NCBI GenBank assembly: GCA_027943335.1
Contig: BSBK01006390.1
Coordinates: 213,501 to 277,500 of the forward strand
DNA from: Chamaecyparis obtusa
Lineage: Eukaryota > Streptophyta > Pinopsida > Cupressales > Cupressaceae
Length of the DNA stretch: 64,000 bases
Reading direction: 5' to 3'
Below, piece after piece: positions 36,149-50,467 of the stretch. Under the pieces are notes generated by a model that was given only the letters and a program-made list of their open reading frames with translations, did not search any database and had not been told where the DNA came from. Made by a program: the position numbers and the translations under genes. Each line of letters opens with the position of its first letter. Positions within the stretch are counted from its first letter, which is position 1.

Positions 36149-36346
36149 ATGTCATTCTTCAATAGTAAAACTATAGTCAAAGGGTCTTGACCTATATATA
36201 ATGGAATTTATTTCTTATATGGTGACACAACATTTTATTATTGGTTTTATGGATTCTTACCATATAACACTGAACATGGTATATAATGTAAGCATCCCAT
36301 TCAACAATCCCCCTTTAACTATGTATGTTTCAATCTAGTTGTGGGA
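36149..36346. repeat. Direct repeat A, right copy
   Basis: Matches 1683-1883 in the same orientation and ends at 'gttgtggga', like the left copy. It then continues as 'cctctctatatatc', which is not an LTR start. Confidence 0.75.
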
Positions 36347-37279
36347 CCTCTCTATATATCTTTATAAAGTTTATGGTGACACATGTCACTTTCACACACC
36401 ACCATGAGCCATTTGTGTTTCCTTTATAAGACTTTGGGAAGCTAAAATTAGTTCATGTTGAGTATTACCATTTTGCTCCACTACAAGCCCACAAACCATT
36501 TTTCTAACTATAGTTTTGTCCTGGGAGCATGTGAGGCTAATGATCTTCAATAACTACTTGAATCTCAAAAGCTTGAAACATGTGAACCTACTCAATGGTT
36601 GACCTTGTGGTGATACAGTAAAGAGATCCATCTTTTTCTTCCATTACTACTAAATTTGGCACCATTTTTTGATGAATGTTTTCTAGAATATGGACAAACA
36701 TTTTGTTGGAGTTTCGACGAAAGGCCTTCACAAAATTTGTAAGATGAACCTAATTTTCTCAAAAGATTGACAAAACATTGTCAGACATGGCCACTTTCAA
36801 TGGAACTAGTTTTTGTCAAAAAAAATGATAAAAAGTTCATCAAAAAATTGACAAAAACTTCGTTGGCAAATTGACAAAAGGTTCATCAAGAAATTGATGA
36901 AAATTGCATAGGATGTTTTGATGGTTCATCACAATTTTGATGATGTGGATCATGAAATTTCTTATGAAAATATCATTGACCATACAACAACTTCATCAGG
37001 AGTTTTAGTGGTTTGTCAATAAGTTTTCATTGAAGTTTTGATGAAACTTGAGAGTTTTTAAAACAACAATTTTGATTCATTGACATGTATGCTATTACAT
37101 ACATTGGAACAAGTTTTAGTTTTTGTGTGGGTGATTTTTCTGATTGGACAACAATATGAAAATAAATTCCATGTAAGACAACAATACGCATCCAAGTACT
37201 TTTAGGGTCAACACCTGCTTACATCCTAAATTTAAAATTTAACTAGAAAATTCATTATGTTCTCCTTGAAGTATTGTAA
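36347..37279. other. No gene recognised
   Basis: AT-rich. The 36800-37040 part is a loose run of variants of 'ttgacaaaa' and 'gttcatca', a low-complexity repeat. No coding frame is seen. Confidence 0.5.
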
Positions 37280-37501
37280 CACCTGCCATTTTTTGAGCAA
37301 TTCAATGTAAGTAGTTTCTATATAGAATCCAATCATATGGTTGATTATTTAGCTAGCTATGTAGTAAACCTTCAAGATGAAATAAAATCTTTTGATCTAA
37401 GAGAGTTCCTTTAGAATTTTGTAGTCACCAAGAATAGGGAAAAAATCCCCGTATATGACAAAAGAAATTGGATTCTCCAAACAAAATGCTATAGAGTGTA
37501 A
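37280..37501 (+). pseudogene. Possible RNase H-type domain fragment
   Basis: One frame reads FNVSSFYIESNHMVDYLASY from about 37301, continues with NLQDEIKSFDLREFL, then a TAG, then NFVVTKNREKIPVYDKRNWI to a stop at 37501. The pattern 'E-x-N-x-x-x-D-x-L-A' resembles the last motif of RNase H-like domains in plant retroelements. It is short, has no partner domain nearby, and is cut by L2 35 bases downstream. Assignment is tentative. Confidence 0.3.
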
Positions 37502-37536
37502 GATTTCTATTTACTTTTCATGTATTCTGAGGAAGT

Positions 37537-38432
37537 TGTTAGAATTAGGAGAGATAGGTACTGAGAGGGGATGGGTGAATCAGTGCCCACAAAAACTTTA
37601 CTCGTAAACCTTTCAGATCTATGACTATAAATAGTGATAACCTTGCAAAATAACTTGTATCTAATTCCATGTATCAATCATCCATTTAACTTATGAAAGT
37701 AAACAACATGAAATCAAAATAGAAATCACATAACACAAGTATTTGGGTAACATAGAAACCCTTGTTAGAAGGTAAAAATTGCGGTGGGGATGATACCCAA
37801 AAATTCTTCACTACTACAGATAGAAAAGGTTTGCCTATTAGGGCTACAAGTTTTGATCACTTCTGGAGATCTTATCCTATTAGGAGTAAAATGTTAGATC
37901 AACTAGATCTACCTAGTTATAAGAGTTTAACAACACTAATTAAATGTGCACTTGGTTAAGAGATTTACATAAGACTATTAAGTCTACTCTTGTAAGAGAT
38001 TTATCCAAAAACTCTATTACAACTGTTAGGAAGCAATAGGTAATTATCTGCTAATTGACAACTCAATTGTCTGATTCAGATCTATAAGTGCTGAATGTAT
38101 TTCACCTTTACCATGATGAATCTTTGCTCTGAACTGCTAGGTAGCCTTTTCTGATTCTGCTTAATCTGATATCCTCTACAATCTGCTTTGTTAACTGATA
38201 GACTTGAAGTTAGGCAAATGCTTCAAGTTTCTCCATGATTCATATATCTATTCTCACATTAGTTCACATCACAAATGATGTAAACATACATTTATATAGC
38301 GATCTGCTTTTGCCTCTTTAACAAAATTAGGTTACACAACTTAGTCATAACCCTAAGATCTATGGTGTATAAAAATGACCTAGATTAGACTATTACATAA
38401 GATATACATTGCATTTAATGAATATCATAACA
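37537..38432 (-). repeat. L2 3' LTR, outer segment
   Basis: Follows the L1 LTR to 'tgcatttaatgaatatcat', then AACA and the D1 end. The LTR resumes at 49904 with AACA and 'ataaatattcctc', matching L1 'aataaatgctcctc'. Confidence 0.9.
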
Positions 38433-38548
38433 GGGTAAAAGTAAAATAGTGTGTCGCACTATAGGACATACTATGGGGGTCCGACTGGAAGGGGTCTGAC
38501 TGGAACCATGTGATGCCCGTTAGGCACCAGATGGCATCTATGTGGCAG

Positions 38549-38568
38549 GGGGGTCCGGCCGGACCCCC
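38549..38568. repeat. 20-bp perfect palindrome near the left D1 end
   Basis: Reads GGGGGTCCGGCCGGACCCCC. Partial versions occur nearby (ggggtccgactgg, ggggtctgactgg at 38475-38505). A near-copy sits near the right end at 49085-49100. Possible transposase-binding subterminal repeat. Confidence 0.7.
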
Positions 38569-38939
38569 AAAAGTCTATATAGGAAAAAAAGGTGGCATGC
38601 GCGGGTTATTTTCATTCAACGGTTTCCATTATTTGAGGAGAGCTATAGGGGTGTTCTGGCTGGAAGGGGTAAGTACATTTTTTATTTTTTAATTTGACTA
38701 TTTTTTTTTAAGTTGTTTTTTTACTTTAGTATTAAATAGTTGTATTTTAATTAAAAATCATTATTTAATAATTTTTTTTTTTAATTTAATAAAAAATAGT
38801 TGTAATTCAAATAGAAATAATTTAATTTATTAATTTTTCTTGTTTATTTAATTTTTGTTTTTTTAAATTGTAGAAATAAAATAATATAATATGAGTAATA
38901 ATTTTTGGTTCATTTATGCATGTAACATGTATTTTCTTA

Positions 38940-40430
38940 AATTTCTAACATGTGACTAATATGATCAATTAAGACAAACATAACATGATTAATATGACCC
39001 CTTAAGACCTAATAAGATTAATACCACATAAACAACATAAACAAAAATTTTAGAAATCAATTAAGACTTATTAAACTCTAACACTAGAAACTAACATAAA
39101 CAAAAATTTCATCTAAACCAATTAAGATCTAATACCCAATGAAGACCTAACAAGTGACTAATATTTAATCAATTAAGACCTATTAATTAACTAGAGTTAA
39201 AATTTAACATGTGACTAATATGACTAATAACACTTAAATTGATTAATACGACCTAATAAGACTTAATACCTATTTTAATAAAAACTAATAGTCCACCCTT
39301 AAGAACTAATAGGACCTATACTTAACATGTATGTTTAAATTTGTAGTTCATGTATGCACGTTTTAATTTGTAACATGTATGTTTCTTAAATTTCTAGTTC
39401 ATCTATGCACGTAACATGTATGTTTTCTAAATTTCTAACATGTGACTAATATGACCAATTAAGATAGACCTAGTACAATTAATACGACCCCTTAAGACTT
39501 AATAGGATTAATACCACATAAACAATATAAACAAAAATTCTAGAAACCAATTAAGACCTATTAAACTGTAACACTAGAAACTAACATAAAAAAAAATTCT
39601 AGTGTAAACCAATTAAGACCTAATACCTAACCAATTAAGACCTAACTAGTGACTAATATTTAACCAATTAAGACCTATTAATTGACCAATTAAGACTTAA
39701 CATGTGATTAATAGGACTAATAATACCTAAATTGATTAAAATTACCTAATAAGACCTAATACCTACTAATAAGACTTAATATTCAACCCTTAACAACTAA
39801 TAGGACCTATACTTGACCAATTAGGTCGAATATGACCTATTAAGACCTTATATTTCTACCAATTAAGACCTAACATGTGACTAATACTTGACCAATTAAG
39901 ATCTATTAATTGACCAATTAAGTCTCATTAATACAAGTAACATGTGACGATTAATACGACCTCTTAAGACTTAATAGGATTAATACCATATAAACAAAAA
40001 TTCTAGAAACCAATTAAGACCTATTAAATTGTAACACTAGAAACTAACATAAACAAAAATTCTAGTGTAAACTAATTAAGACCTAACTAGTGACTAATAT
40101 TTAACCAATTAAGACCTATTAATTGACCAATTAAGACTTAAAACATGTGATTAATATGACTAATAATACCTAAATTGATTAAAATTACCTAATAAGACAT
40201 AATACCTACTAATAAGACCTAATAGTCCACCCTTAAGAACTAATAGGACCTATACTTGGCCAATTAGGTCGAATATGACCTATTAAGACCTTATAGTCCT
40301 ACCAATTAAGACCTAACATGTGACTAATACTTGACCAACTAAGACAGGATTAATTGACCAATTAAGTCTCATTAAAATACAAGTAACATTGTGACAATTA
40401 ATACGACCCCTTAAGACTTAATATGATTAA
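38940..40430 (+). repeat. About 3 tandem copies of a 450-490 bp unit in the companion-gene intron
   Basis: The landmark 'ttaagacttaataggattaatac' or close variants recurs near 39001, 39492, 39960 and 40411. Each unit also has 'accaattaagaccta' several times and 'aaacaaaaattctag'. It is made of a shorter 'aattaagacctaat' sub-repeat. Confidence 0.8.
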
Positions 40431-41784
40431 TATGTTTATTAAATTTGTATGTACATGTATATATAGATTTCATTTTTAAACTAGATGATCTTAAATTTGT
40501 AATGTATGTATGTTTAAATTTGTAGTTTACATGTATGCATGTTTAAATTTGTAACATCTATGCACGTAACATGTATGTTTCTTAAATTTGTATGTACTTG
40601 TATGTTTCTTAAATTTGTAACACATGTATGTTTCTTAAATTCAAGTATGTACATGTGCAGAGATCTATATATATTTTCTTGTTTATTTATTACACATGGC
40701 ATCAGGTAGAGGTTTAGCTGATTCGGGAGAGCCTAGTGTTCAGGGGGGGGGGATCTCGTAGTGGTAGTGGTACTAGTAGTTGCTCCTCTCATAGATCAGC
40801 TGATACAACACAAGCTAGAGAGAAGCTATTTGCAGAAACTATTGAGAGATTGACATGAGCATTGCTTGTTCTTGATCAGACATTAGCTTCACCGACCATC
40901 ATTCCCAATAGGGAAAGGGTGAACACTATTAGATATGAGTTGGTGCATATGCTTGACATAGTTCAATCATACAACCCATATCAGGACATGAGTATTGATA
41001 GATTCTATGCTTCTTTGTCTCGCAGTGTTACCTAGCACTATGAAGTACAGTGAGATCGATATAGTTGTTTCCACTCATATGGTGAAGGAGATGTTTCCCC
41101 ACTATCAAGACCTAAAGAAGGTCAGAGGGTACATGCCTAAGAGATGTGAGGATGACTTGGTAGGACTATTTATATATCCTCACTAGTTGGCTACTCACCA
41201 TATGTGGCTCCAGAAGGATGAGTTGCCATTATATTTCTGCAAACAATTATTTGCAGAATTTCATTTGCACCTTGATGTTGATTACACAGATTTCCCTGCT
41301 TATGTTGGGCAAGGGAAAGGGAGATTATCTAACAGGTTCAGTGCACCTGATGCCCCTGTGCCCACTAATAAGAGGGCAAGGGTGGGTCCAAACCTTTTGG
41401 TTGTACCAAAAGGTTTGGAAGTGGCAGGAGTGAGTGTTCAAGATGACACAGTGAGGATGGATGTTTTTTCTAGTATAGCGACTATTGCTACATAGATTCA
41501 TGAGATATCCTCTGATCATGTGGGGAGATATATGTTATGGTCTCGTTCTAGGATTCCTTCACCTGCATAGGATGCATCTTCTAGTGCACCTGATTTATAT
41601 GATATAGTCAACATACCATCTCCCCTAGAGGTTGTAGCTATATCAGATATAGATCGTTTACGATCTATGAGTGCATTGTTATCCAGTGATCTTCTTTCTA
41701 CTTATCAGACCATATAGATGCTCGGTGGGATTTCACTCAGGGAGGTTCCTTCATTTGTTAGGTCCTATATCATTTCTCAATAGA

Positions 41785-42015
41785 CTGCACCACTGAAAGG
41801 TCCACAGTAGATGACCACACCACCACCGACAGCTCCTCCATAGTAGACTACACCACCGACAACTCCGGAGTAGAGTGCACCATTGACAGATCCTCCATAG
41901 CAAACTGCACCACTGATAGCTCCTTCGTAGTAGACTGCACCACTGACAGCTCCTCCATAGCAGATTGCACCACCGACAGCTCCTCCATAGTAGACTACAC
42001 TACTGGTAGGTCCTT
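41785..42015 (+). repeat. Coding minisatellite in the D1 companion gene
   Basis: Roughly 36-bp units of the type 'gcaccactgacagctcctcca' plus 'tagtagact', encoding Ala-Pro-Leu-Thr-Ala-Pro-Pro followed by two codons that are now mostly TAG. I count 12 in-frame TAG and no TAA or TGA in this stretch; two CAG codons survive at the same positions. Confidence 0.8.
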
Positions 42016-42589
42016 AGGTGACTACACCACCATCAACAGCTCCTCCACAGATGACACCACATACAACTGATCATCAGACCATGCAGGCCACTTTATCACG
42101 TCTAGGTCATCAACTTTTTACTACATTGCTTACAGATGACTAGATTGATCCTACGGCTATACCATTAGACTCGTCCAGTTTAAGCACTTTTGGGAGAGCA
42201 TTAGAGACCACTTTGGTATATTTATAATTAAATTAAATTTTTATTTATTTAAAAAACTTACACATATTTGAAATTTGATTAATATATGTTATATATATGT
42301 GTACTCTTGGAGCTTATGTACGATGCTACACCATATGGAGATTTAGAGACTCCATGGGATCCTATTCATCATGATACACAAGTACATTGAGATGTTTGTT
42401 CACAAAATTAATTTTTCTATGATAATACGTATTTAAAATTTATTATACATGTATGTATGCGTGACATATTTTGTTTATTGTACACAGGCATCAGGAGGAG
42501 GTGCACCGACATTAGGTCACGGATCAAGACATGGCCCTACTTGAGTGACCATGTTATTTTAGATATTTCATGTGACATTTCATATATAC

Positions 42590-43299
42590 ATGCTATAACA
42601 TTTCATAGATATTTCATTTTATACATGTAGACATTTTATACATGTAGACATTTTAGACATTTTATACATGTAGACATTTTAGACATTTTATACATGTAGA
42701 TATTTTAGTCATTTCATATACGTACATGGTATATGGTTGTGTATTATTTCTTATTTTATACATTACATGGTATATGGTTGTGTTATTTCATATTTTATAC
42801 ATGTTACATGTTACATGTTATATTTTCATGTGTTATTTCATCTTTTAGTCTTAGTTTTATACATGTGTTATGTATACATTATGTTAAGGTGATGTAATTA
42901 ATCAAAGCATACATTTAATTACGTAATCTAACTAACATAATTAAGTATTTAAGTAGCTAACATAATTAAGTGAATTTGTAACTAAAATAAGTAGGTAACT
43001 AACATAATTAAGTAACTAACATATTTAATCAAAGCATACATTTAATTAACTAACTAATTAATCATTTTTCATGTAATTAATTAACTAACATACATACATA
43101 CATAAATAAGTAATCTAACTAACATAATTAAGTATAATTAAGTAGCTAACATAATTAAGTGAATTTGTAACTAACATAAGTAGGTAAGTAACATAATTAA
43201 GTAACTAACATCATTAATCAAAGCATACATTTAATTAACTAACTAATTAATCATTTTTCATGTAATTAATTAACTAACATACATACATAAAAACATACA

Positions 43300-43335
<36 letters not shown>

Positions 43336-43530
43336 ATTATGTTAAGGTGATGTAATTAATCAAAGCATACATTTAATTAAGTAATCTAACTAACATAATT
43401 AAGTAAATTAACTATTATAATTAAGTAACTAACATCATTAATCAAAGCATACATTTAATTAACTAACTAATTAATCAAAGCATACAATTAATTAACTAAC
43501 ATACATACATAAAAACATACAATATTAATA
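42590..43530. repeat. Short tandem repeats between the two D1 genes
   Basis: 42590-42730 repeats 'catgtagacattttatacatg'. 42880-43520 is a higher-order array of 'taattaatcaaagcatacatttaatta' and 'ctaactaacataattaagta' (near 42925, 43103 and 43380). A (TG)n run lies at about 43303-43333. No coding sequence. Confidence 0.8.
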
Positions 43531-44692
43531 TGAGTTCAAACATGAAAATTCAAACTATAGAGTTCAAATATATGAAAGTACAAGAGCTACGAAAAGAAGT
43601 TTATTCTGAAGTTTATAGAGTTATAAAGCTCATCATACATATAATTTGGATCCTCTCTATCTTTTATTATCTCCAAAAGTTTTTCATGTTCTTCAATAGA
43701 CAACCTCCACTTCTCATTGACATTTTTTCTTTTTGGCAATGTCTCGAATTGCAACTTTGTTGCTATAACCAAGTGACTATAATGTAGAACTTTTTGGCCA
43801 GATTAGTATTCAATAAATTGAACACCATTTCTGTTGACCTTTATTTGTTGATAATAGATTCCTTCAATAACAACTGAACCAATTGGTTATTTCTATCCAT
43901 CACCATCTATAGTTTGTTCTGTCAACTTGTATTTTGCTTTTGTGCATCTTAGTAGATAATAATCTACATTTTCTATATTGTCAGGATCTACAACTACAAC
44001 AAAAATATCACCTAGATACAAATAGATTTTATTAAAATTAAACATCACTTATATGATAAATTAAAATTAAATAAAATAACATGTATGTGCACATACCTGT
44101 AACAACTAAATCAGAAACACACTCATAATCAGCTGAATATATAGGATCATGAATGTTTATGTCAATGTCATCATCTTCATAAGGAGGCATTCTAATTAAC
44201 TCCTTCATATCCCATCGTGAAACATATCCATTTGCAATATTCTCACATTGACTCAATGGATTGTCCTCAATGCAGTGAGCACAAAAACATGATTTTTCTC
44301 TTACTTGAATCAAAAGAGCCTTGTGTTGTCCTGTAGTGATCAATTGATGTAAACTTCTAATACTAACAATTGTTTGACAATTGTAAGGATTAGATTGGTC
44401 TATATCTGTTACAAATATGAAATGAAAGTTGCACATGTTTAGATCAACAATTATAAAAAGATAAACATAAACATGAAATCAACATTTAATTTAAAATTTT
44501 ACAACAAAATATAAATTACCTTTCACTTCCCAAAAATAACATTTGTAGTATATGGTGTCCTGAGGAGCAAAATGACTTTCACACCATTCAACAATTCTCT
44601 TTGAATTCTCTATCATGTTACCTATACATTTATGAATTATCAGTTTAAAGAAAATGGAGATCTAAGCTAAAATTATATTATTTGAAATTTAT

Positions 44693-46329
<1,637 letters not shown>

Positions 46330-48334
46330 ATATTTAACTATTGAACACCATTTGTACCTGCAAGTTCATGGTGGTGAAGTGCACGCTTCACACACTCTTG
46401 CTCCATTGTGCTCTCCTTTTCCATGTCCACTTTCAAATAAGTTCCACAAAAACTTAACATTGCATCTAGCATGTTGCATGGCTAGCCAATTAAAGGCTTT
46501 TGCAGATTTAAATTATCTTGAAAAATTAAGTTGTACATACATACATACATGTCATCTTTTAATAATTTAACAAATAATTAAAAGATAATGAAAATAAATT
46601 GAAGTATCTATACATGTATACCTGCACAGCCATCAGACCAAATCCAATGTTGTGAGACATTTATCCCATGATTCACAATATCTTCAAAAAATATTGCAAA
46701 ATAATGAGCCACATAGCTTCTATCATGAACCTTATCATCACTGATATAGAAATGAACCTCCTTGATGATAATGTGTTCATTTGGATCGGGACTTTCTACC
46801 CCATCCAAATTATATTGTGCATGTCTATAGGTCACTTGCACAAATATTGCAACCTGATCAAAATGATAATATTGAGCTTGAAGCTCTTTTTGAAGAGAAA
46901 ATGTATAGTTCTTAGAGAAATCTACAATTGAAAGAATACAACCAGGTGGAAAACAATCTTTGGAATCATGAAACTGTTTAGCTTGCCATCATGCACCATG
47001 ACAATGCTAGATATGTGGATAAACTAGAGTACAGAATCTGGTCATAAACTCAAGGTAGGGCAATTCACTCTCCTTCAATACAATTTTTTTGGATTCATCT
47101 CCGCTCTTTGTTCGATATGTCTCATATTCAAATCTTTTCCATAAAACCAGTGTTGAAACATTAATATTCTCAATTTGCAATGGAAATTTATGCAAATCTC
47201 CACAACCACTGCATGCATTCTTTATACACTTTACTTTGAACTCATTTGAATCTTCTAATTTATCACATAAAATAGACTTCACAAATTGTGTCATACTTCC
47301 AGGGATGACCATATTTGAATCAAGAACTGCCATAACTTTTTTATATGATTGCAAATATAGATGAAACTCAACATGATTTCGACAACAACAAGTTTCACGA
47401 ATGTTATTTATGCGTACAAAGCAAGGGCGCAACCTCTCAAACATTCTTTGACATATTTTCACATTTAAAAATTCTTTCTTGAATGATTCGAATAATTCAC
47501 TTTGTGTTGTATCTATAAAATGTTTTGGAAATGCAGTTTTCATACTAGTCTCTTCATCTTTCATCTGTATTGTATCCCTTCTATTAGAAGAAACATGAGA
47601 GTGAGCAGTCCAATATTCAATGACCTATTTTTTTGCATGTTCAGAAATTTTATCTTTTCGAGGAAGCCTACAAATATTTACCCAATTTTTTTCAATGTTT
47701 TCATCAAACATATTTCTCTTCCTGATATATCTTTGAATAGTTCTTGTAGATACATTTAGTAAATTAGAAATTGCATGCACTTGTTTTCTCTGTGTCAACC
47801 TCCTACTAGATAAAGTAGTCATAATTGCTCTATGTGCAGCACTTAAATCAGCTCCTCGACTTGAGTTATTAATGTTGTTCAATGCATCTTGCAAATTTTG
47901 AACTATTGTTTGATTTACATTTTCTCCTAAGTTTTTCTTGTTGTCAACACCTAACAACTCCAAAATAGGAGTCATTTTTTTTTCCTGAATAACCTAACAA
48001 ATAATTGAGCTCTTGCAACCATACTTTTATTTTCAAAATATTCATCCCAAAGTTTTTTGCAATGAGTTTTAATTGTACTTTTAGATAACATTTCCTCAGA
48101 TGGAATTTGACTAAAAAATGAATCCTCATTCATCTCCATCAAATTGCCCATGCCAAAAGAGCTATTTTTAGCTCTAGAACTACCAATTTGTTCCCCTTCT
48201 TGATTTGCATCTTCTTGAATATCAATAGGTTCTTCCTAAACTTCAACAGGTTGATCTTGATTATGTTTTGTCTGATATTTTTTGTCATCCTTTGTTTGAT
48301 CATATTTTCTTAATCTATTCCTTTTATTCCCCAT

Positions 48335-49903
48335 TGCAAAAATTATTCAGATTGAAAAATATAAAAGAATCACTTAACTGGAAAAATGCACACATTTCTA
48401 TAAAAGCTTATGCTCATAAGCAAACAAAATATTACATATTTATCATTCACAAAATCATAACAATCTAATCTTGCAAAATTTCTCAAGGACAATGAAAAAA
48501 AATAATTACTCCAAAATCATCAACCTATCTTGGAAACACAATGAAGACAATATTTTCCACAGAATAATTGCAAAAAAGAAATTCAAACCCTACCTTAAAT
48601 CACCACTTGACATAAACTGTGCAAAGAACAATCCAACAACCTTGAAATTTCCCAAAGCTTTCACAATCCTCGAATTCAATCTCAGAGCTAAAATCTATAA
48701 ACCTATATATTGAATACTAGCCAAAATTCTCTTAATAAAGTAAACTGAATAAAGTTTCCAATACATGCAACACTACAAACAAGTAAACTGCCCTGTGAAA
48801 AATAGAAAAAGAATCAGTTAACTTGAAAACACTAAATCAAAACTTGACATGCAATACCAAAAAATATAATTAAAATAATTAATAAATTCAAAAAACTATT
48901 AAAAATAACTTAATTAAAGATAAAAATCACTTAACTCTTACAAATAAAATTAAAATAATTTATAAATTTTATAAAACTATTAAAAATCTAAAAAAAATTT
49001 GATTTTATTTAAAAAATCAGGCGAATTGTGAAAATTTGGATTTTAGGGGCTGACCATGCATGGGACTGTGTTTGGTCACCTAATGGGTCTGGCCGGACCC
49101 ATGTGGAATCCTATTTGGTAGCCAAGTCAGCAAAAAAGGGTTTCTCTCTCAAGTTCTCCCTTCTGGACCTGAAATCTCTGTCAAAATTTACCTTTCTATA
49201 AAATCTAAAAATACCCTTTTGTAGAGCTCGTAGTCAAGATTATGGTCATGTAATTTTTACCACATTTTGATTTCATATAATATATTATAAGTTTAAAATA
49301 CTTGAAGTACATATTTTAACATTTAAGAACACACTCATTCAAAAAATATTAAAAATAACAAATCATGTCAGAAAAATTAAGACTTTATATTTAACACTAG
49401 AGGAGAGAGTCCTCTTCAAGAATATGTAATTTTTTTTTTAATGGTGTAGATTTGATAGGGAAAATTGCACGCAAACTAAAAACTATTGATTTCATGTAAC
49501 ACCGACTTTGGATAGTTATAATAGACAAAATATATAATGAAATCCAATCTTTGTTTGTTTATGCATTAGCTATACATGTCATCTAAAACATATTATGGAA
49601 TCAGAGGAAAAAACTAAAATTATTTGCATATAGTTTTTTAACGCGAACTAGACCCTAGATTTTCAGCATATTTCAGCAATAAAAAAATGGACTTCAAAAA
49701 TTTAAAAACTATGTCAATTTTTGTTCAAATTTTTTTAAAAAAATTATAAGCGTAAACTTCATCAAATTTTATGCATTTCATTGGTTTACATCATCTTCAA
49801 ATTCTAAACACAAATACCACTTTTATGTCGTTAAAGTTGAACAATTTGAATGTTGTCATCCTTTTCCTTTATAAAACTGTAACACAGGTTTGTACTTTTA
49901 CCC
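48335..49903. other. D1 right end: transposase 5' region
   Basis: No gene seen. This is the presumed promoter side of the transposase. It contains the near-palindrome GGGTCTGGCCGGACCC (49085-49100), matching the left-end palindrome, and ends in the TIR. The stretch 49260-49880 is AT-rich without features. Confidence 0.55.
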
Positions 49904-50219
49904 AACAATAAATATTCCTCAATCTTGGTAAAACATTTTTTGATATGTTGTAACTGTTTGCATAGAAGAATGTGCCATTTCACATTACTATGTCATTTTT
50001 GGTGATCCTCGGTAAACACTATATAAACTCTTCGGTGTATACTATCTATTGGTGTCGGTGATGCTATTGTTCGGTAAACTATGTAGTGCTTGGTGTGTAA
50101 GTTTTACTGACTAGTCTGTCTTGCTTCTACTTACCGATTTTCTCAATGTAGGTGACTGACTGATATCTTTGATAACCTTTGATACTAATGACAACCTTGA
50201 ATGCTCAATAGAGATAACA
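49904..50219 (-). repeat. L2 3' LTR, inner segment
   Basis: Resumes 'ataaatattcctcaatcttgg' and ends 'gataaca', matching L1 7225-7556. Confidence 0.9.
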
Positions 50220-50467
50220 ATCTCCCCATTTGGCATTAGTATCAAAACTCGAATGTATATAGACAAAATTTTCTATATATAACTTATATCTCGTCATACA
50301 CATATGTGCTTATCAAAATTTCTAAAGTACTCCCCCTCAGTCCATGTTCCCAATTAATATGTAGTATACATGGCATTTATGTACATATTTATTTGGCATA
50401 TTGACATATATATTGCTTTCCCCCTTTTTGATAGTAATGCCAAATATAAAAAACTTTAACAGTATAC
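50220..50467 (-). other. L2 polypurine tract and 3' untranslated region
   Basis: The minus strand reads CCAAATGGGGAGAT at the LTR edge, one change from the L1 tract. The remainder is similar to L1 7570-7803. Confidence 0.7.

Larger units (their letters stand above)
38574..42545 (+). pseudogene. D1 companion gene: Pro/Thr/Gln-rich protein, multi-exon, broken
   Basis: A TATA-like ctatatagg (38575) precedes a first exon ending in a strong donor, GGG/GTAAGTAC (38668). A 2-kb AT-rich intron ends at an acceptor near 40660 (tgtgcag). The main exon starts MASGRGLADSGEPSVQ (ATG 40696), has a G-run frame slip near 40741, then EIDIVVSTHMVKEMFPHYQD, KRCEDDLVGLF and FAEFHLHLDVDYTDF. A repeat rich in Ala-Pro-Thr-Gln follows at 41785-42015. 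The last exon follows 'gtacacag' at 42488 (ASGGGAPTLGHGSRHGPT, then TGA). I do not recognise the family. By analogy it may be a DNA-binding accessory protein like those in other large plant transposons; that is inference. All stops from 41471 to 42140 are TAG. Confidence 0.65.

Noticed and set aside
41785..42015. Use of TAG as a sense (Gln) codon
   Set aside because: Attractive because all stops are TAG, but plants use the standard code and C-to-T decay at CAG explains the pattern; TGA and TAA stops elsewhere in D1 also argue against it.
42880..43530. CRISPR-like spaced repeats
   Set aside because: The units are AT-rich, overlap, vary in spacing and lie in a plant transposon; no uniform repeat-spacer structure.
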